Shown here piece by piece: positions 47,023-57,100 of a stretch of 64,000 nt of DNA (position 1 is its first letter; each line of letters begins with the position of its first letter). Origin of the DNA: Xanthobacteraceae bacterium (GTDB lineage: Bacteria; Pseudomonadota; Alphaproteobacteria; Rhizobiales; Xanthobacteraceae); assembly GCA_019635635.1 (NCBI GenBank), contig JAHBZB010000001.1, positions 1,550,001 to 1,614,000 of the forward strand, in the 5' to 3' direction. The notes under the pieces were generated by a model, which saw only the letters and a list, made by a program, of their open reading frames with translations, was not told the DNA's origin and did no database searches. The position numbers and the translations under genes were made by a program.

Positions 47023-47430
47023 ATGGGGAAGGCAATGACCCGCTTCGGCTTGAAACGGTTCCTGTTCGTTCTGGAATTTATGGTCGCCCTCGGTTCGGCC
47101 TCGGCGCAGGCACAGGGGCAATTCGGCGCGCTTTCGCTTTCGCCGGAAGGCGCCTGGGGCTATTCGGCGAGCTTCGCCACCATCGACATCGCGCAGGATC
47201 GCGCGGTCGAGGAATGCCGCAAATACGGCAAGGGCTGCCAGATCGTGCGCGTATTCCAGAACGTCTGTGTCGCGGTCGCGCGCAACGAAGATTCGAAGAA
47301 CGTCATCGTGAACTGGGTCTCGGGCTACAACGCCGCGGAACGCACCCGGCGCGCGCTTGCAAACTGCCGAAACGACGGCGGCACCGATTGCAGGATTCTG
47401 AAGGAGTTCTGTACCGGGGACGCGCGTTAG
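47023..47430 (+). CDS. DUF4189 domain-containing secreted protein
   Basis: A 135-residue protein with a signal peptide ending near ASAQAQ. The mature part is a DUF4189 domain: LSPEGAWGYSASF, then a helix with AVEECRKYGKGCQIVRV, and paired cysteines likely to form disulfides in the periplasm. Function is unknown for the family; members are often fused to or encoded near envelope proteins. The first ATG at 47023 is chosen because GGAAA lies 8 bp upstream. A homologous segment is fused to the hydrolase at 58988-60139. It converges with the CheZ-like gene with a 3-bp gap. Confidence 0.85.
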   Translation: MGKAMTRFGLKRFLFVLEFMVALGSASAQAQGQFGALSLSPEGAWGYSASFATIDIAQDRAVEECRKYGKGCQIVRVFQNVCVAVARNEDSKNVIVNWVSGYNAAERTRRALANCRNDGGTDCRILKEFCTGDAR

Positions 47431-47433
47431 GAT

Positions 47434-48279
47434 TTACGAGAACAGCGCGAGGCGTTCTTCCGGCGTCAGTTTTTCCGGCCGCGCACTCGTATCGGCTTTC
47501 GGCGGCGCCGGCTGTTGCGGTGCCGCCGGCGCTTCCATAGGCGCGGCGGCCGTCGCCTTCACGTCCTCTTCCCAGAAAATGTCGTGGTTCTCGTCGATCG
47601 ACAGCAATTCGTCGACCTGATCCTGCACCAGCCCTTCGCCTTCACGCGCCGGGCCGCTCAGCAGCGCATGCGCCGTGGGCGCCTGCGCCGGACTTTCGGC
47701 CTGCCAGAGTTTCACGAGGCCATGCACCCGCTCTTCCAGCAGGCGGAGCGCTGTCACCACTTTCTGCGTGCGCTGGCCGGTGAGATCCTGAAACACGCAG
47801 GCCGTGTTGATGTGTTCGGTCAGGCCATCGAGCTGATCGCAGATATAACCGTCGGCGCCTTGCGCGCGCATGGTCGAGGAAATTTCGGCAATGCGGTCGG
47901 CGTCGGAGAGCACGCCGGAGACCGCCTGCGCGGAAACCGCAACGATGTGATGCAATTCCTGTCCGAGGTCGCCGTCGCGCTGCCGCGCTGCATCGATTTC
48001 GGAGAGCGCGCTGCGCGTCGCCTCGGCGGTGCGCCCGATCTCATCGAGATCGTGCGTCGCGGCGGGAATTTGCGGGGCGGGAGCGGGTGCGGATTCCGCG
48101 CCGAGTACGGTGCGTTGCAGCCGCTGGATCGCGTCCAGCACGAGCCGCGTGTCGGCATGGCGGTTGCGCTGCGCGAATTCCTCGAGAAACCAGCGCCCGC
48201 GCGCAGTCTCTTTGACCGCGGCTTCGATCGCCTCGTAGTCGGTCTCGGAAATCGGCTGGCTGGCTGGCGGTAGCGGCAT
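47434..48279 (-). CDS. CheZ-like protein phosphatase
   Basis: A 281-residue, mostly helical protein. Residues 85-200 match the CheZ four-helix bundle; the motif FQDLTGQ (163-169) contains Asp165 and Gln169, which correspond to the Asp/Gln that E. coli CheZ inserts into CheY to hydrolyse the aspartyl phosphate. The C-terminal 80 residues are proline/alanine-rich and end in LTPEERLALFS, possibly a CheY-binding tail. CheZ is rare in classical rhizobia, which use a CheY phosphate sink, so this protein is notable. No che gene adjoins it. Confidence 0.8.
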   Translation of the reverse strand: MPLPPASQPISETDYEAIEAAVKETARGRWFLEEFAQRNRHADTRLVLDAIQRLQRTVLGAESAPAPAPQIPAATHDLDEIGRTAEATRSALSEIDAARQRDGDLGQELHHIVAVSAQAVSGVLSDADRIAEISSTMRAQGADGYICDQLDGLTEHINTACVFQDLTGQRTQKVVTALRLLEERVHGLVKLWQAESPAQAPTAHALLSGPAREGEGLVQDQVDELLSIDENHDIFWEEDVKATAAAPMEAPAAPQQPAPPKADTSARPEKLTPEERLALFS

Positions 48280-48352
48280 ATCGGATCGGGATCGGGTAGA
48301 AGCGCGTGCTTCGGCTCAGAATGAACGAGCAATTACTTACGAAAGATAACCA

Positions 48353-49546
48353 TTGTCTGATTCCCCGTCCGTGCATACCCCTTCGCGCGGTTCCATGGGT
48401 GCCGTGACCCTCGCGGGGGTCTATGCCGCGCTGTTTACGGCGCCCGGCTTCTATCTGCCGTTCTTCCCGGTGTTCCTGACCTCGCTCGGCTTTTCGCCCG
48501 AGGCGATCGGCCTTGCCGTTGGTATCCCGATGGGGGTCCGGCTGTTCGCCAATCCCGTCGCGGGCATTCTTTCCGACCGCGCGGGCCGGCCACGGCGATT
48601 TCTTGCGGTACTGGGCGTCGGGGCGGCGATTGCCTTCGCACTGATGGCGCTGACGCCCGGAACGGCGGCGGTGCTTATTCTGGTCGGCCTCGCGACCATC
48701 TTCTGGGGCCCGGCATTTCCGTTGACCGACGCTTTCGGGCAGCGGCTCGCGCGCGAACGCGGCGTCGATTACGGCCGCGCGCGGCTGTGGGGCTCGGTCT
48801 CGTTCATCGCAGCAAACATCGGGCTCGGCGTCGCGCTCGAGGTGCTGCTGCCGTCCTCGGTGGTCTGGCTGATCGCAGTCTCGCTCGTGCTCTACGCGAT
48901 CTCGGTCCAGTTCCTCCCCAAGCTGGCGAAGCCTCCGGCCGAAGAGTCCGCAAGGCCGCCGAAGCTCGGCGCGCGCGTGCTGCTTGGCGTTTGCGCCGCG
49001 GCACTCGTGCAGTCGAGCCATGCTGCACTCTATGCCTTCGGCTCGGTGCATTGGCGTGCGAGCGGCATCTCGTCGAGCTTCGTCGGATTTCTATGGGGCG
49101 CGGGCGTCGCAGCCGAAGTCGTCGTGTTCTATTTCGCGACCGTGATGCTCAATCGCTTTTCGCCGCTCGGGCTGATTTTGCTCGGCGGCGCGTCCTCGAT
49201 CATCCGCTTCGCGCTCACCGCACTCGATCCGCCGCAGGCGCTCTTGGTGCCGCTGATGATGATGCATGCCTTCACCTTCACCGCGACCTTCCTCGGCATG
49301 GTTTCGATCGCGGGCGACAGCGGCGGCGCGGGCGCGCAGGGGCGGGCGCAGGCCTTTTCCTCGACCGCAGTCAGTATCGCGATGCTGCTTGCGACCTTCG
49401 CAGCGGGGCCGCTTTACGCGCGCTACGAGGCTTACGCCTTTCTCGGTTCGTCGCTGATCGCGGCATTCGGCTGCGTGCTGGCGCTGCTCGCGATGGCTCA
49501 GCCCCAGAGCGCGGGTTCGGGCGGGAAGACGGTCGAGCCTTCGTAG
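48353..49546 (+). CDS. MFS transporter (HcaT/YcaD-like)
   Basis: A 397-residue major facilitator with twelve predicted helices. The first helix runs through VYAALFTAPGFYLPFFPVFLTSLGFSP, followed by the loop 2-3 motif GILSDRAGRPRRF; this N-terminus is like 3-phenylpropionate (HcaT) and nucleoside transporters. Substrate is unknown; aromatic acids are possible given the other catabolic genes. The start is TTG at 48353 with GAAAGA upstream. The last 49 bp overlap the convergent epimerase gene. Confidence 0.88.
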   Translation: MSDSPSVHTPSRGSMGAVTLAGVYAALFTAPGFYLPFFPVFLTSLGFSPEAIGLAVGIPMGVRLFANPVAGILSDRAGRPRRFLAVLGVGAAIAFALMALTPGTAAVLILVGLATIFWGPAFPLTDAFGQRLARERGVDYGRARLWGSVSFIAANIGLGVALEVLLPSSVVWLIAVSLVLYAISVQFLPKLAKPPAEESARPPKLGARVLLGVCAAALVQSSHAALYAFGSVHWRASGISSSFVGFLWGAGVAAEVVVFYFATVMLNRFSPLGLILLGGASSIIRFALTALDPPQALLVPLMMMHAFTFTATFLGMVSIAGDSGGAGAQGRAQAFSSTAVSIAMLLATFAAGPLYARYEAYAFLGSSLIAAFGCVLALLAMAQPQSAGSGGKTVEPS

Positions 49547-50478
49547 CGAAGCCCGTGCTCGCGGTCTTTCGCGAGCAACAACGGCCCGTCGAGATCGACG
49601 AAGGCGGCGCGGTTCGCGAGCAGGAGTGCCGGTGCCATGCTGAGCGAGGTCGCAACCATGCAGCCGATCATGATTTGCAGGCCGCGCGCCTGCGCTTCAT
49701 CGGCGGCGAGCAGCGCTTCGGTCAGCCCGCCGGTCTTGTCGAGCTTGATATTCACCGCGTCGTATTTGCCTTCGATCTTGGCGAAGCTTTCGCAGTCGTG
49801 GAAACTCTCGTCGGCGCAGAGCGGGACCAGCCGCTCAATCTCGCGCAGGATTTCATCTTCGCCCGCAGATAGCGGCTGTTCGACCAGCGCCACGTTCATC
49901 TCCGCGCAGGCGCGCAGATTTTCTTCGAGGTTCGCGTGGCTCCAGCCTTCGTTGGCGTCCACGATCAGTTTTGCACCGGGTGCCGCTTCGCGCACCGCGC
50001 GCAGCCGCTCGGCGTCGCGATCCGCGCCGAATTTCAGTTTCAGCACCGGCCGCGCGGATCGTTTCGCGGCGGCCGCCATGTTCTCCGGCGTGTCGAGGCT
50101 CAGCGTGTAAGCAGTGGTGACGGGCGCGGGCGCGGCGATACCGGCAAGCGAAGCGACGGTCGCGCCCGCGCGCTTGGCTTCCAGATCCCACAGCGCGCAG
50201 TCAAGGGCGTTGCGCGCGGCACCGGCAGGCAGCACGGTTTGAAGCGTCTCGCGGTCCATGCCGTCCGCGATTCCGGCTGCGAGTTGCTCGATCTGCCGGC
50301 CGACGCTTTCGAGCGACTCACCGTAGCGGGCATAGGGCACGCACTCACCCAGGCCGGCGTGAGTTCCGTCGGAAATTTCCGCGACGATTACGGCGGCCTC
50401 GGTCTTCGCCCCGCGGCTGATGGTGAAGGCCCCGGAAATCGGCCATTTCTCGACCCGGAACCCGAGGCGGCGCGGCAT
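49498..50478 (-). CDS. Dipeptide epimerase (L-Ala-D/L-Glu epimerase, enolase superfamily)
   Basis: A 326-residue enolase-superfamily enzyme. The catalytic layout is clear: KxK at 147-149 (LKLKFG), metal ligands Asp174 (DANEGW), Glu200 (EQPL) and Asp223 (CADES), and a lysine in NIKLDKTGG (245-248). This matches L-Ala-D/L-Glu epimerases, which help recycle the peptidoglycan peptide in the cytoplasm. The ATG at 50478 is used; a GTG 9 bp upstream is possible. It overlaps the MFS gene by 49 bp and diverges from the Mla operon. Confidence 0.88.
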   Translation of the reverse strand: MPRRLGFRVEKWPISGAFTISRGAKTEAAVIVAEISDGTHAGLGECVPYARYGESLESVGRQIEQLAAGIADGMDRETLQTVLPAGAARNALDCALWDLEAKRAGATVASLAGIAAPAPVTTAYTLSLDTPENMAAAAKRSARPVLKLKFGADRDAERLRAVREAAPGAKLIVDANEGWSHANLEENLRACAEMNVALVEQPLSAGEDEILREIERLVPLCADESFHDCESFAKIEGKYDAVNIKLDKTGGLTEALLAADEAQARGLQIMIGCMVATSLSMAPALLLANRAAFVDLDGPLLLAKDREHGLRYEGSTVFPPEPALWG

Positions 50479-50604
50479 AAATGTCACTCTCTCGTGGAAC
50501 CGTCAGGGGGCCGTCCGGCTTCCCAATGGCCCTGTGGTAGGTTCTAGCAGCCAAAAGGAGCCCGGGCAGCGGGCCGGCGTCGAGCGGGTTGGAGAGTTAG
50601 CGTT

Positions 50605-51747
50605 TTGGCAGCAAGGGCCGTTTCACTGAACCGGAAGGAAGAAGCCGGCAAGCTCGTCCTCGAGGCGGCGGGCCGGTGGATTTCGTCGTTCGCGGGCCAG
50701 ACCGAGAAGCTCGTCACCGACGCGGAGACGCGCCGCGCAAAATCGCAGGCGGTCGCGATCGACGCGAGCCATATCGAGCAGCTCGACACCTCCGGCGCGT
50801 GGTTGCTCGAGCGCATGCGGCGCGGCTTCGAGAGCGGCGGCGCCAAGGCCGAGATCGTCGGCCTTGACCCGCGCTACAAAATCCTGCTCGACGAAGTGCA
50901 GCAGACCAACACCGGCAAGAACGCCGAGGAAGAACACGATCATAACGCGGTCGAAAATTCACTCAGCTATCTCGGCGAGATGGTCACGGGCTTCGTAAGA
51001 GATACCGGCGAGTTCGTGCAGTTTCTGGGCGGCGTGGTCGTTACCTTCGGCCGCGTGCTGGTGCGGCCCTGGACCTTCCGCCTGACCTCGGTGGTCTATC
51101 ACCTCGACCGCGTCGGCTTCCGTTCGATCCCGATCATCGTGCTGATCCTGTTCTTGATCGGCGGCATTCTCGCGCAGCAGGGCATCTTCCATTTCCGCAA
51201 GTTCGGCGCGGAAACCTTCGTCGTCGACATGGTCGGCATTCTGGTGCTGCGCGAAGTCGGCGTGTTGATCACCTCGATCATGCTCGCGGGCCGCTCGGGC
51301 AGCGCCTATACCGCCGAACTCGGCTCGATGAAGATGCGCGAGGAGGTCGATGCGCTGCGCGTCATGGGACGCGATCCCATGGAAATCCTGATCCTGCCGC
51401 GCATGATCGCGCTCATCATCGCGCTGCCGCTACTCACCTTCATCGGCAGCATGGCCGCGCTGTTCGGCGGCATGGTCACGGCCTGGCTCTATGGCGGCTT
51501 CACGCCGGAGATCTTCACCGAGCGGCTGCGCGACGCGATCTCGTGGTCGACCTTCTGGGTCGGCATGATCAAGGCGCCGTTCATGGGCGCGGTCATCGGT
51601 CTGGTCGCCTGCGTCGAGGGTCTTCGCGTGCAGGGCAGCGCGGAATCGCTCGGCGAGCACACGACGGCGTCGGTCGTGAAATCCATCTTCCTCGTGATCG
51701 TGCTCGATGGCGCGTTTGCGATCTTCTTCGCCAGCATCGATTGGTGA
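50605..51747 (+). CDS. mlaE: MlaE-family ABC permease with N-terminal STAS (MlaB-like) domain
   Basis: A 380-residue fusion. Residues 1-105 are a STAS domain (AIDASHIEQLDTSGAWLLERM) like MlaB; residues 120-380 are the MlaE permease with about five helices and the GRSGSAYTAELGSMKMREEVDALRVMG motif. In E. coli MlaB is a separate protein; here it is fused, as in many alphaproteobacteria. It moves phospholipids between the outer and inner membranes with MlaF and MlaD. The start is TTG at 50605 with GGAGAG upstream. MlaF follows after 5 bp. Confidence 0.92.
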   Translation: MAARAVSLNRKEEAGKLVLEAAGRWISSFAGQTEKLVTDAETRRAKSQAVAIDASHIEQLDTSGAWLLERMRRGFESGGAKAEIVGLDPRYKILLDEVQQTNTGKNAEEEHDHNAVENSLSYLGEMVTGFVRDTGEFVQFLGGVVVTFGRVLVRPWTFRLTSVVYHLDRVGFRSIPIIVLILFLIGGILAQQGIFHFRKFGAETFVVDMVGILVLREVGVLITSIMLAGRSGSAYTAELGSMKMREEVDALRVMGRDPMEILILPRMIALIIALPLLTFIGSMAALFGGMVTAWLYGGFTPEIFTERLRDAISWSTFWVGMIKAPFMGAVIGLVACVEGLRVQGSAESLGEHTTASVVKSIFLVIVLDGAFAIFFASIDW

Positions 51748-51752
51748 GCGCA

Positions 51753-52577
51753 ATGGCGAACGTGGAAACTGCAACCGATACCCCGAAGATGCCGTTGAAG
51801 CAGGCGGACACGCAGCCGATCATCCGGGTGCGCGACGTCTGGGTATCGTTTGGCGAGCACAAGGTGCTCAAGGGCCTCGACCTCGACGTGAAGCGCGGCG
51901 AAATCCTCGGCTTCGTCGGCGCGTCGGGCGGCGGCAAGTCGGTCCTGATGCGCACGATCATCGGGCTCGTGAAAAAAGACAAAGGCATGATCGAGGTGTT
52001 CGGCCGCGATCTCGACAAGCTCAACGAAGAGGAATTGCAGGCGGTGGAGCGGCGCTGGGGCGTCTTGTTCCAACAGGGTGCGTTGTTCTCGTCGCTGACG
52101 GTGCGGCAGAACATCCAGTTTCCGCTGCGCGAATACCTGAACCTGTCACAGCGGCTGATGGACGAGATCGCGATCGCGAAACTCGAAATGGTGGGCCTGC
52201 CTGCCTTCGTCGCGGAGAAATATCCGTCCCAGCTTTCCGGCGGCATGATCAAGCGCGCCGCACTGGCGCGTGCGCTCGTGCTCGACCCCGAAATCGTGTT
52301 CCTGGACGAGCCGACCTCGGGCCTCGACCCCATTTCCGCAGGGGAATTCGACGACCTGATCCGGGCGCTCCAGCAGACTTTGGGGCTCACCGTATTCATG
52401 GCAACCCACGACCTCGACAGTCTTCACAACGCATGTGACCGGATCGCGGCTCTCGCCGACGGGAAGGTCATTGCGACGGGGCCGATCGGAGACATGCTGA
52501 AGTCCGATCATCCCTGGCTGAAGGCCTACTTCCACGGCAAACGGGCGGCAGGCCGCCTGAACGGGAAGCGGAACTAG
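51753..52577 (+). CDS. mlaF: MlaF-type ABC transporter ATP-binding protein
   Basis: A 274-residue ATPase. Walker A is GASGGGKSVL, the signature is LSGGMIKRAALARAL, and Walker B is IVFLDEPTSGLD. The segment FQQGALFSSLTVRQN is diagnostic of MlaF. The N-terminal 20 residues are polar and family-variable. ATG at 51753 follows the mlaE stop by 5 bp. It powers lipid movement through MlaE. Confidence 0.94.
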   Translation: MANVETATDTPKMPLKQADTQPIIRVRDVWVSFGEHKVLKGLDLDVKRGEILGFVGASGGGKSVLMRTIIGLVKKDKGMIEVFGRDLDKLNEEELQAVERRWGVLFQQGALFSSLTVRQNIQFPLREYLNLSQRLMDEIAIAKLEMVGLPAFVAEKYPSQLSGGMIKRAALARALVLDPEIVFLDEPTSGLDPISAGEFDDLIRALQQTLGLTVFMATHDLDSLHNACDRIAALADGKVIATGPIGDMLKSDHPWLKAYFHGKRAAGRLNGKRN

Positions 52578-52586
52578 GAAACCGGC

Positions 52587-53357
52587 ATGGAAACGCGCGC
52601 CAATTATGTGCTGATCGGTGTCTTCACCCTCGCGGTGGTCTTGGGCATCTTCGCGTTCGTCTGGTGGTTCCAGCGCCTCGGCACCGGCGAGGCCAAGGCG
52701 ACCTACGAGATTTACTTCGACGGGCCGGTTTCGGGCCTGCGCCGGGGCGCGACCGTGAACTTCAACGGCATCCGGGTCGGCGAGGTGCAGAGCCTTGCGC
52801 TGGTGCCCGACATCCCGCGCGCGGTGGTCGCGATCATCGAGGTCGTCAAAAGCACGCCCATCCGCACCGACACGAAGGTCACGCTCGAATATCAGGGGCT
52901 GACGGGCGTCGCGGCCGTGGCGCTCACTGGCGGCGATCCCAAGGCCTCGATGCTGATGGAAACCAAGCAGGGCGACCGCCCGCCGCGGCTGGTCGCCGAG
53001 CCGACCACGGACGCCTTCCAGGCGGCCGCCAAGCTGATGCAGCGCCTCGACAAGCTGGTCGAGACCAACGAGCAGCGCTTCTCACAGATCATGAAGGACC
53101 TCAGCGACGTCTCGCGGGTGCTCGCCACGCGCTCGAACGACACGCTCCTGGAGGTGCAGGCGGCGGCGGAATCGATCCGCAAGGCGGCCGACAACCTCTC
53201 GAATAATGCCGGGCCGACGCTCAACGAATACCGCTCGCTCGCGTCAGACGCGCGGCGCGCAGTTGGGGAAATCGATCGGCTGGTGCGTAATATCGAGCGC
53301 AATCCGCGGCAGTTTCTGTTCAATAACGGCGGCACGGTGCCGCAATACAACCGATAA
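52587..53357 (+). CDS. mlaD: MlaD-type MCE-domain protein
   Basis: A 256-residue protein with one N-terminal membrane helix (about residues 7-28) and a MCE domain (about 40-120) with the SGLRRGATVNFNGIRVGEV core. The C-terminal 130 residues are helical and likely form the hydrophobic channel hexamer seen in MlaD. It sits in the inner membrane facing the periplasm and binds lipid. It lies 9 bp after mlaF. The C-terminus is longer than in E. coli MlaD, as usual for alphaproteobacteria. Confidence 0.92.
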   Translation: METRANYVLIGVFTLAVVLGIFAFVWWFQRLGTGEAKATYEIYFDGPVSGLRRGATVNFNGIRVGEVQSLALVPDIPRAVVAIIEVVKSTPIRTDTKVTLEYQGLTGVAAVALTGGDPKASMLMETKQGDRPPRLVAEPTTDAFQAAAKLMQRLDKLVETNEQRFSQIMKDLSDVSRVLATRSNDTLLEVQAAAESIRKAADNLSNNAGPTLNEYRSLASDARRAVGEIDRLVRNIERNPRQFLFNNGGTVPQYNR

Positions 53358-53390
53358 GAACCGGATCGTTACCGAAGAAGGCATTTGCAG

Positions 53391-54041
53391 TTGGGGCTGG
53401 GTAGAGAGTTGAAGTCGAAGGCAGGGAACGCGGCGCGGGCCGCGCTCGGCATCGCGCTTGCGCTGTCGCTCGCGGGCTGCGGCGGCAGTGGCGTGCTCGG
53501 CGGCCTGATCGGCACCGGAAACAACCCGACGCCGACTTTCGATCTGACCGCGCCGCGTAATTTCGGCGCGCTCCCGGCGCGCGCACGCGGGCTGCTCGCC
53601 GTTGACCAGCCGACTGCGCTGCAAATTCTCGACACCGAGAAGGTTGTCATTTTGCCAACACCGGGCGAGGTCGCCTATCTTCCCGACGCGCAGTGGGTCG
53701 ACCGCCTGCCGAAGCTGATGCAGGCGCGCATCGTGCAATCCTTCGAAAATTCGAGCCGCATCCGCGCGGTCGCGAAGACCCAGGACCGCATCAACGCCGA
53801 TTACCTGCTCGTGATCGATATCCGCCAGTTCGGCATCGTCGCCAGCGAAAGCCCGGAAGCGGTGGTCGAGCTTTCGGTAAAGATCGTCTACCAGCGCGGC
53901 GGCCGCATCGCCGCCGGCACCGTGCTGATGTCGCGGGTGGCGGCAAGCGGCACCAGCGGGCAGGCGGCGACGCTGGCACTCGATCAGGCCTTTTCCGACG
54001 TGCTCGTGAAAATGGTGAAGTGGACCTCGCGCCGGATCTGA
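53391..54041 (+). CDS. ABC-type transport auxiliary lipoprotein (PqiC/LetC-like)
   Basis: A 216-residue lipoprotein. The signal peptide ends in LSLAGC, with Cys30 as the lipidation site. The mature domain has the ABC-trans-aux pattern: strands around LLAVDQPTALQILDTEKVVI, AYLPDAQWVDRLPKLMQARIVQSFENS, and YLLVIDIRQFGI. It probably anchors in the outer membrane and links it to the MCE complex; the operon lacks a periplasmic MlaC or an MlaA. TTG at 53391 with AAGAAGG 8 bp upstream is the preferred start; TTG codons at 53385 and 53409 are alternatives. Confidence 0.85.
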   Translation: MGLGRELKSKAGNAARAALGIALALSLAGCGGSGVLGGLIGTGNNPTPTFDLTAPRNFGALPARARGLLAVDQPTALQILDTEKVVILPTPGEVAYLPDAQWVDRLPKLMQARIVQSFENSSRIRAVAKTQDRINADYLLVIDIRQFGIVASESPEAVVELSVKIVYQRGGRIAAGTVLMSRVAASGTSGQAATLALDQAFSDVLVKMVKWTSRRI

Positions 54042-54054
54042 CGGCCGCCGCAGA

Positions 54055-54095
54055 GAAATAAAAAAAGCCCGCGATGTTCGCGGGCTTTTTCTTTT
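54055..54095. terminator. Bidirectional intrinsic terminator
   Basis: The stem GCCCGCG (54067-54073) and CGCGGGC (54079-54085) with an ATGTT loop is flanked by six A on the left and a T-rich run on the right, extending to further T at 54092. It can end both the Mla operon and, on the minus strand, the coiled-coil gene. Confidence 0.92.
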
Positions 54096-54110
54096 TTCGT
54101 TGGTGCCGGT

Positions 54111-57100
54111 TTAGCCGAGGCGGCCCGCCGCGTGGGCGAGCAGCGTATAGACCTTGCCGGTATCCGAGGTGAGGTAGGTCTTAGTCAGCGCCTGCCCGCG
54201 GTCGTCGCGCGAGACCTGCTCGAGGAGCTTCTCGAACTCGTCGATATAGCGATCGACGGTTTCGCGGAACTCGGCGTTGCGGCGATACTTCTTGCGAATA
54301 TCCTCGAACGCCTTCTGGCCGGCGGTGGTGTAAAGGCGGCGGTTGAACACGCCGCGCTCGCCGCGCTTGAAGCGCTCCCACGCTTCGGCGGCCGCGTCAT
54401 GCTCGATCATGCGCGCGATGTCGATGGAGAGCGAGTCGAGCGACTCGATGCCGGTCGTGATGTCTTCCAGCTCCGGTTCGGGCTGGCGCGCGTTTTTGTT
54501 CAGCGCTTCGTCGAAGCGGGCGCTACGATCCGGCGTGCGGGCCGCGGGACGGCGCGGCTCCGGTGCCGGTTCGCGCCGCGCGGGAGGCGCGGGCGGAAGG
54601 TCGTCGGCGTCGTTATAGGCCGGGCGCGGCAGCGCGTTGCGCGGAGCAGAGCGTCCGCCGACGGCGGCGAGTTCTTCCTCGCGGTAGCCAAGCTGTGCGG
54701 TCGCGACTTCCGCATGACGGCCGTGGCGCGCAACGATGTCGTTGAGCTCGGAGAGCGCCTTGATCTGGTCGGCCACGACGCGGCGCATCGCGTTCGCGCT
54801 TTCCCGGGTCTCGGTGGGAAGCTCGAATACGGTACGGCGGATTTCTTCGCGCGTACTGTCGAGGGTGCGCTGGATGTCGTCCGAAATCTCGCGCAGGTCG
54901 CGCGAGGCTTCGAGGAAGCGCGAGTTGGTCTCGGAGAACATCGCGTTCACCGCGCGCATGGCTTCCTCGTAGGTGTCTTTCAGCGCAACGTTGGTGCGCT
55001 CGCGCTCCTCGGTGGAGGATGAGCGGATCAGCTCGTACTGGCGCGCGATCGACTGGGTCGCGCCCGCGGTTGATTCCGCAACCATGCGGGCGACGTCCTG
55101 CGCCTTGCCCTGCGCATGCTCGAAGGTGTCGTCGAGCATCTTGTTGAAGCGGGTGAGGCGCTCCTCGAGCTCGTTGGTGCGCTCGGAAAGCAGGTCGGTG
55201 AGTTGCGTGATCGCGGTCTTGCGGCTTTCCAGGCCCTGATCGATCCGGCGATGCGTTTCGTTGAGCGATTCCGTGGTCGCGGCAACCAGCCGGACCTGCT
55301 CCTCGAAGCGCAGCGTCAGGTTGGAGACGTCGCGCAGCACGCCGTTCGACGACTCGTTCAGCGAGCGGATCTGATGGTCCATGCGGTCCGCGGTCGAGCG
55401 GGTGGCGTTGATCGTGCTTTCCAGCGTCTGGTGGAAGGACTGCACCTTCTCCGCGACGCGGCTTTCGATCGGGCCGAGCGTGGAGGAGGCGGTGTCGATC
55501 GCCGCCTGCAACAGGCCGTGGGTCTGGCCCAGTTCCGCGATGATGTCGCGGACTTCCGCACGCAACGTTTCGTGCGCGCCGGTGATGCTGTTGACCCGGT
55601 GGATGAAGTTTTCGGTAATGCCGTCGGCCAGTTCGGTAAGGTTCTTCTGCGTTTGTAGCGACGTATCGCCGATGCGCTTTTCGACCTGGGTCGCGGTTTC
55701 GTCGATCCGCTTTCCGGCCTGCATCGCGGTATCGGTAATGCGCTTTTCGACCTGCGCTGCGGCGTCGCCGAGGTTCTGCTGGACCTGCGTGGCGGCGTGG
55801 CCGATGTGCTTTTCGACCTGTTCGGCCGTGCTCAGCACGTTCTCGTTCACCGCGTTCACGCGCTCGACCAGAAGATCGGCCGAGGCCAGGCCCTTCTGCT
55901 CGATCGTGCTCGTCACGGTTTCGAGACGATTAACGATCAGTTCCTCGAACTTGTTGACGCGCGTATCGAGTGTCGCGGTCAGCTGCATCGCGCGGTTGCC
56001 GAGCGTTTCGTCGATCTTGGCGGCGCGCTCGGAGAGGGTGGCTGCCATCTCGGCGGTCTTGGCCGAGAAATATTCACCCATGCCGGTAACGCTCTGATCG
56101 ACCGCCTCGGTCGCGGTCTTGGAGCCATCGGCGATGGTTTTCGCGATCTCGAGCGTGCGGTTGGCCAGCGTTTCGTTGAGGTTCTTGGCGCGGTCGTCGA
56201 GCGAGGTTTCGATGCGCGAAATGCGCTCGTCGATCTGACCGGAGACTTCACCGACCTTGGCGGCGACGCGCATGTCGAGCGCCGCGAGGCTGTCGTGCGA
56301 GGCTTCGGTGATGCCGTCGATGGTGGCCTTGATCTCGCCCGCGATATTCGCGCCGTGGACCTTCACGGTGGTTTCGAAGGTCTGGATGTTCTCCGTGATC
56401 TTGTCGCCGAGCGCGCCGGCATCGGCGGAGACGCGGGACGCGATCTCGTTACCGCGGTTCAGCACGGTGTCGGCGAGGTTCTGCAACTGCTGGCCGATTG
56501 TGTTCTCGAAGGTCTGGCCGCTTTCAGCGATCATCTGCGAGATGCCGGCCGCGCGCTCGCTGAGCTTCGCGTGCATGTCGGCGGTGGATTGCACGAGTTC
56601 CTCGGAAACCTTCTCGTTGCGGTCGGCAATCGCTTTCGCGATCTGCACGCCGACTTCGGTCAGGCGCTGGGTCGCTTCCGCGCTCTTGTCGGAGAGGCTT
56701 TCGGCGATCGTGTTGCCGGCCTCGGCCAGCCGCTGGGTCGCTTCCGCGCTCTTGTCGGAGAAGGTTTCGATGATGATGTTGCCGGAATCCGAGATTTGCG
56801 TGCGCGCTTCTTCCGCGCGCAGCAGGATGTTGTCGGTGATCCGTCCGGTGACGTTGTCGAGCGCGCTGGAAACGCGGTCGGCGATGTTCTGCACGTCGAA
56901 GGCGAAGGCTTCGTGCGCGTTCGCAACGGCTTCGCGCAACTGGGTGGCATGGCCGATGACGGAATCGCGTTCGGTGTGCAGCTCGGTGAGCAGCGAGCGC
57001 ACGCGATTTTCATTTTCGTCGTAAGCGCGCTCGAGGGTGGCGACTTCGCCGCGAACCATGGATTCGAGTTCGGAGGCGCGCGCGACCGCGCGCTCGATGC

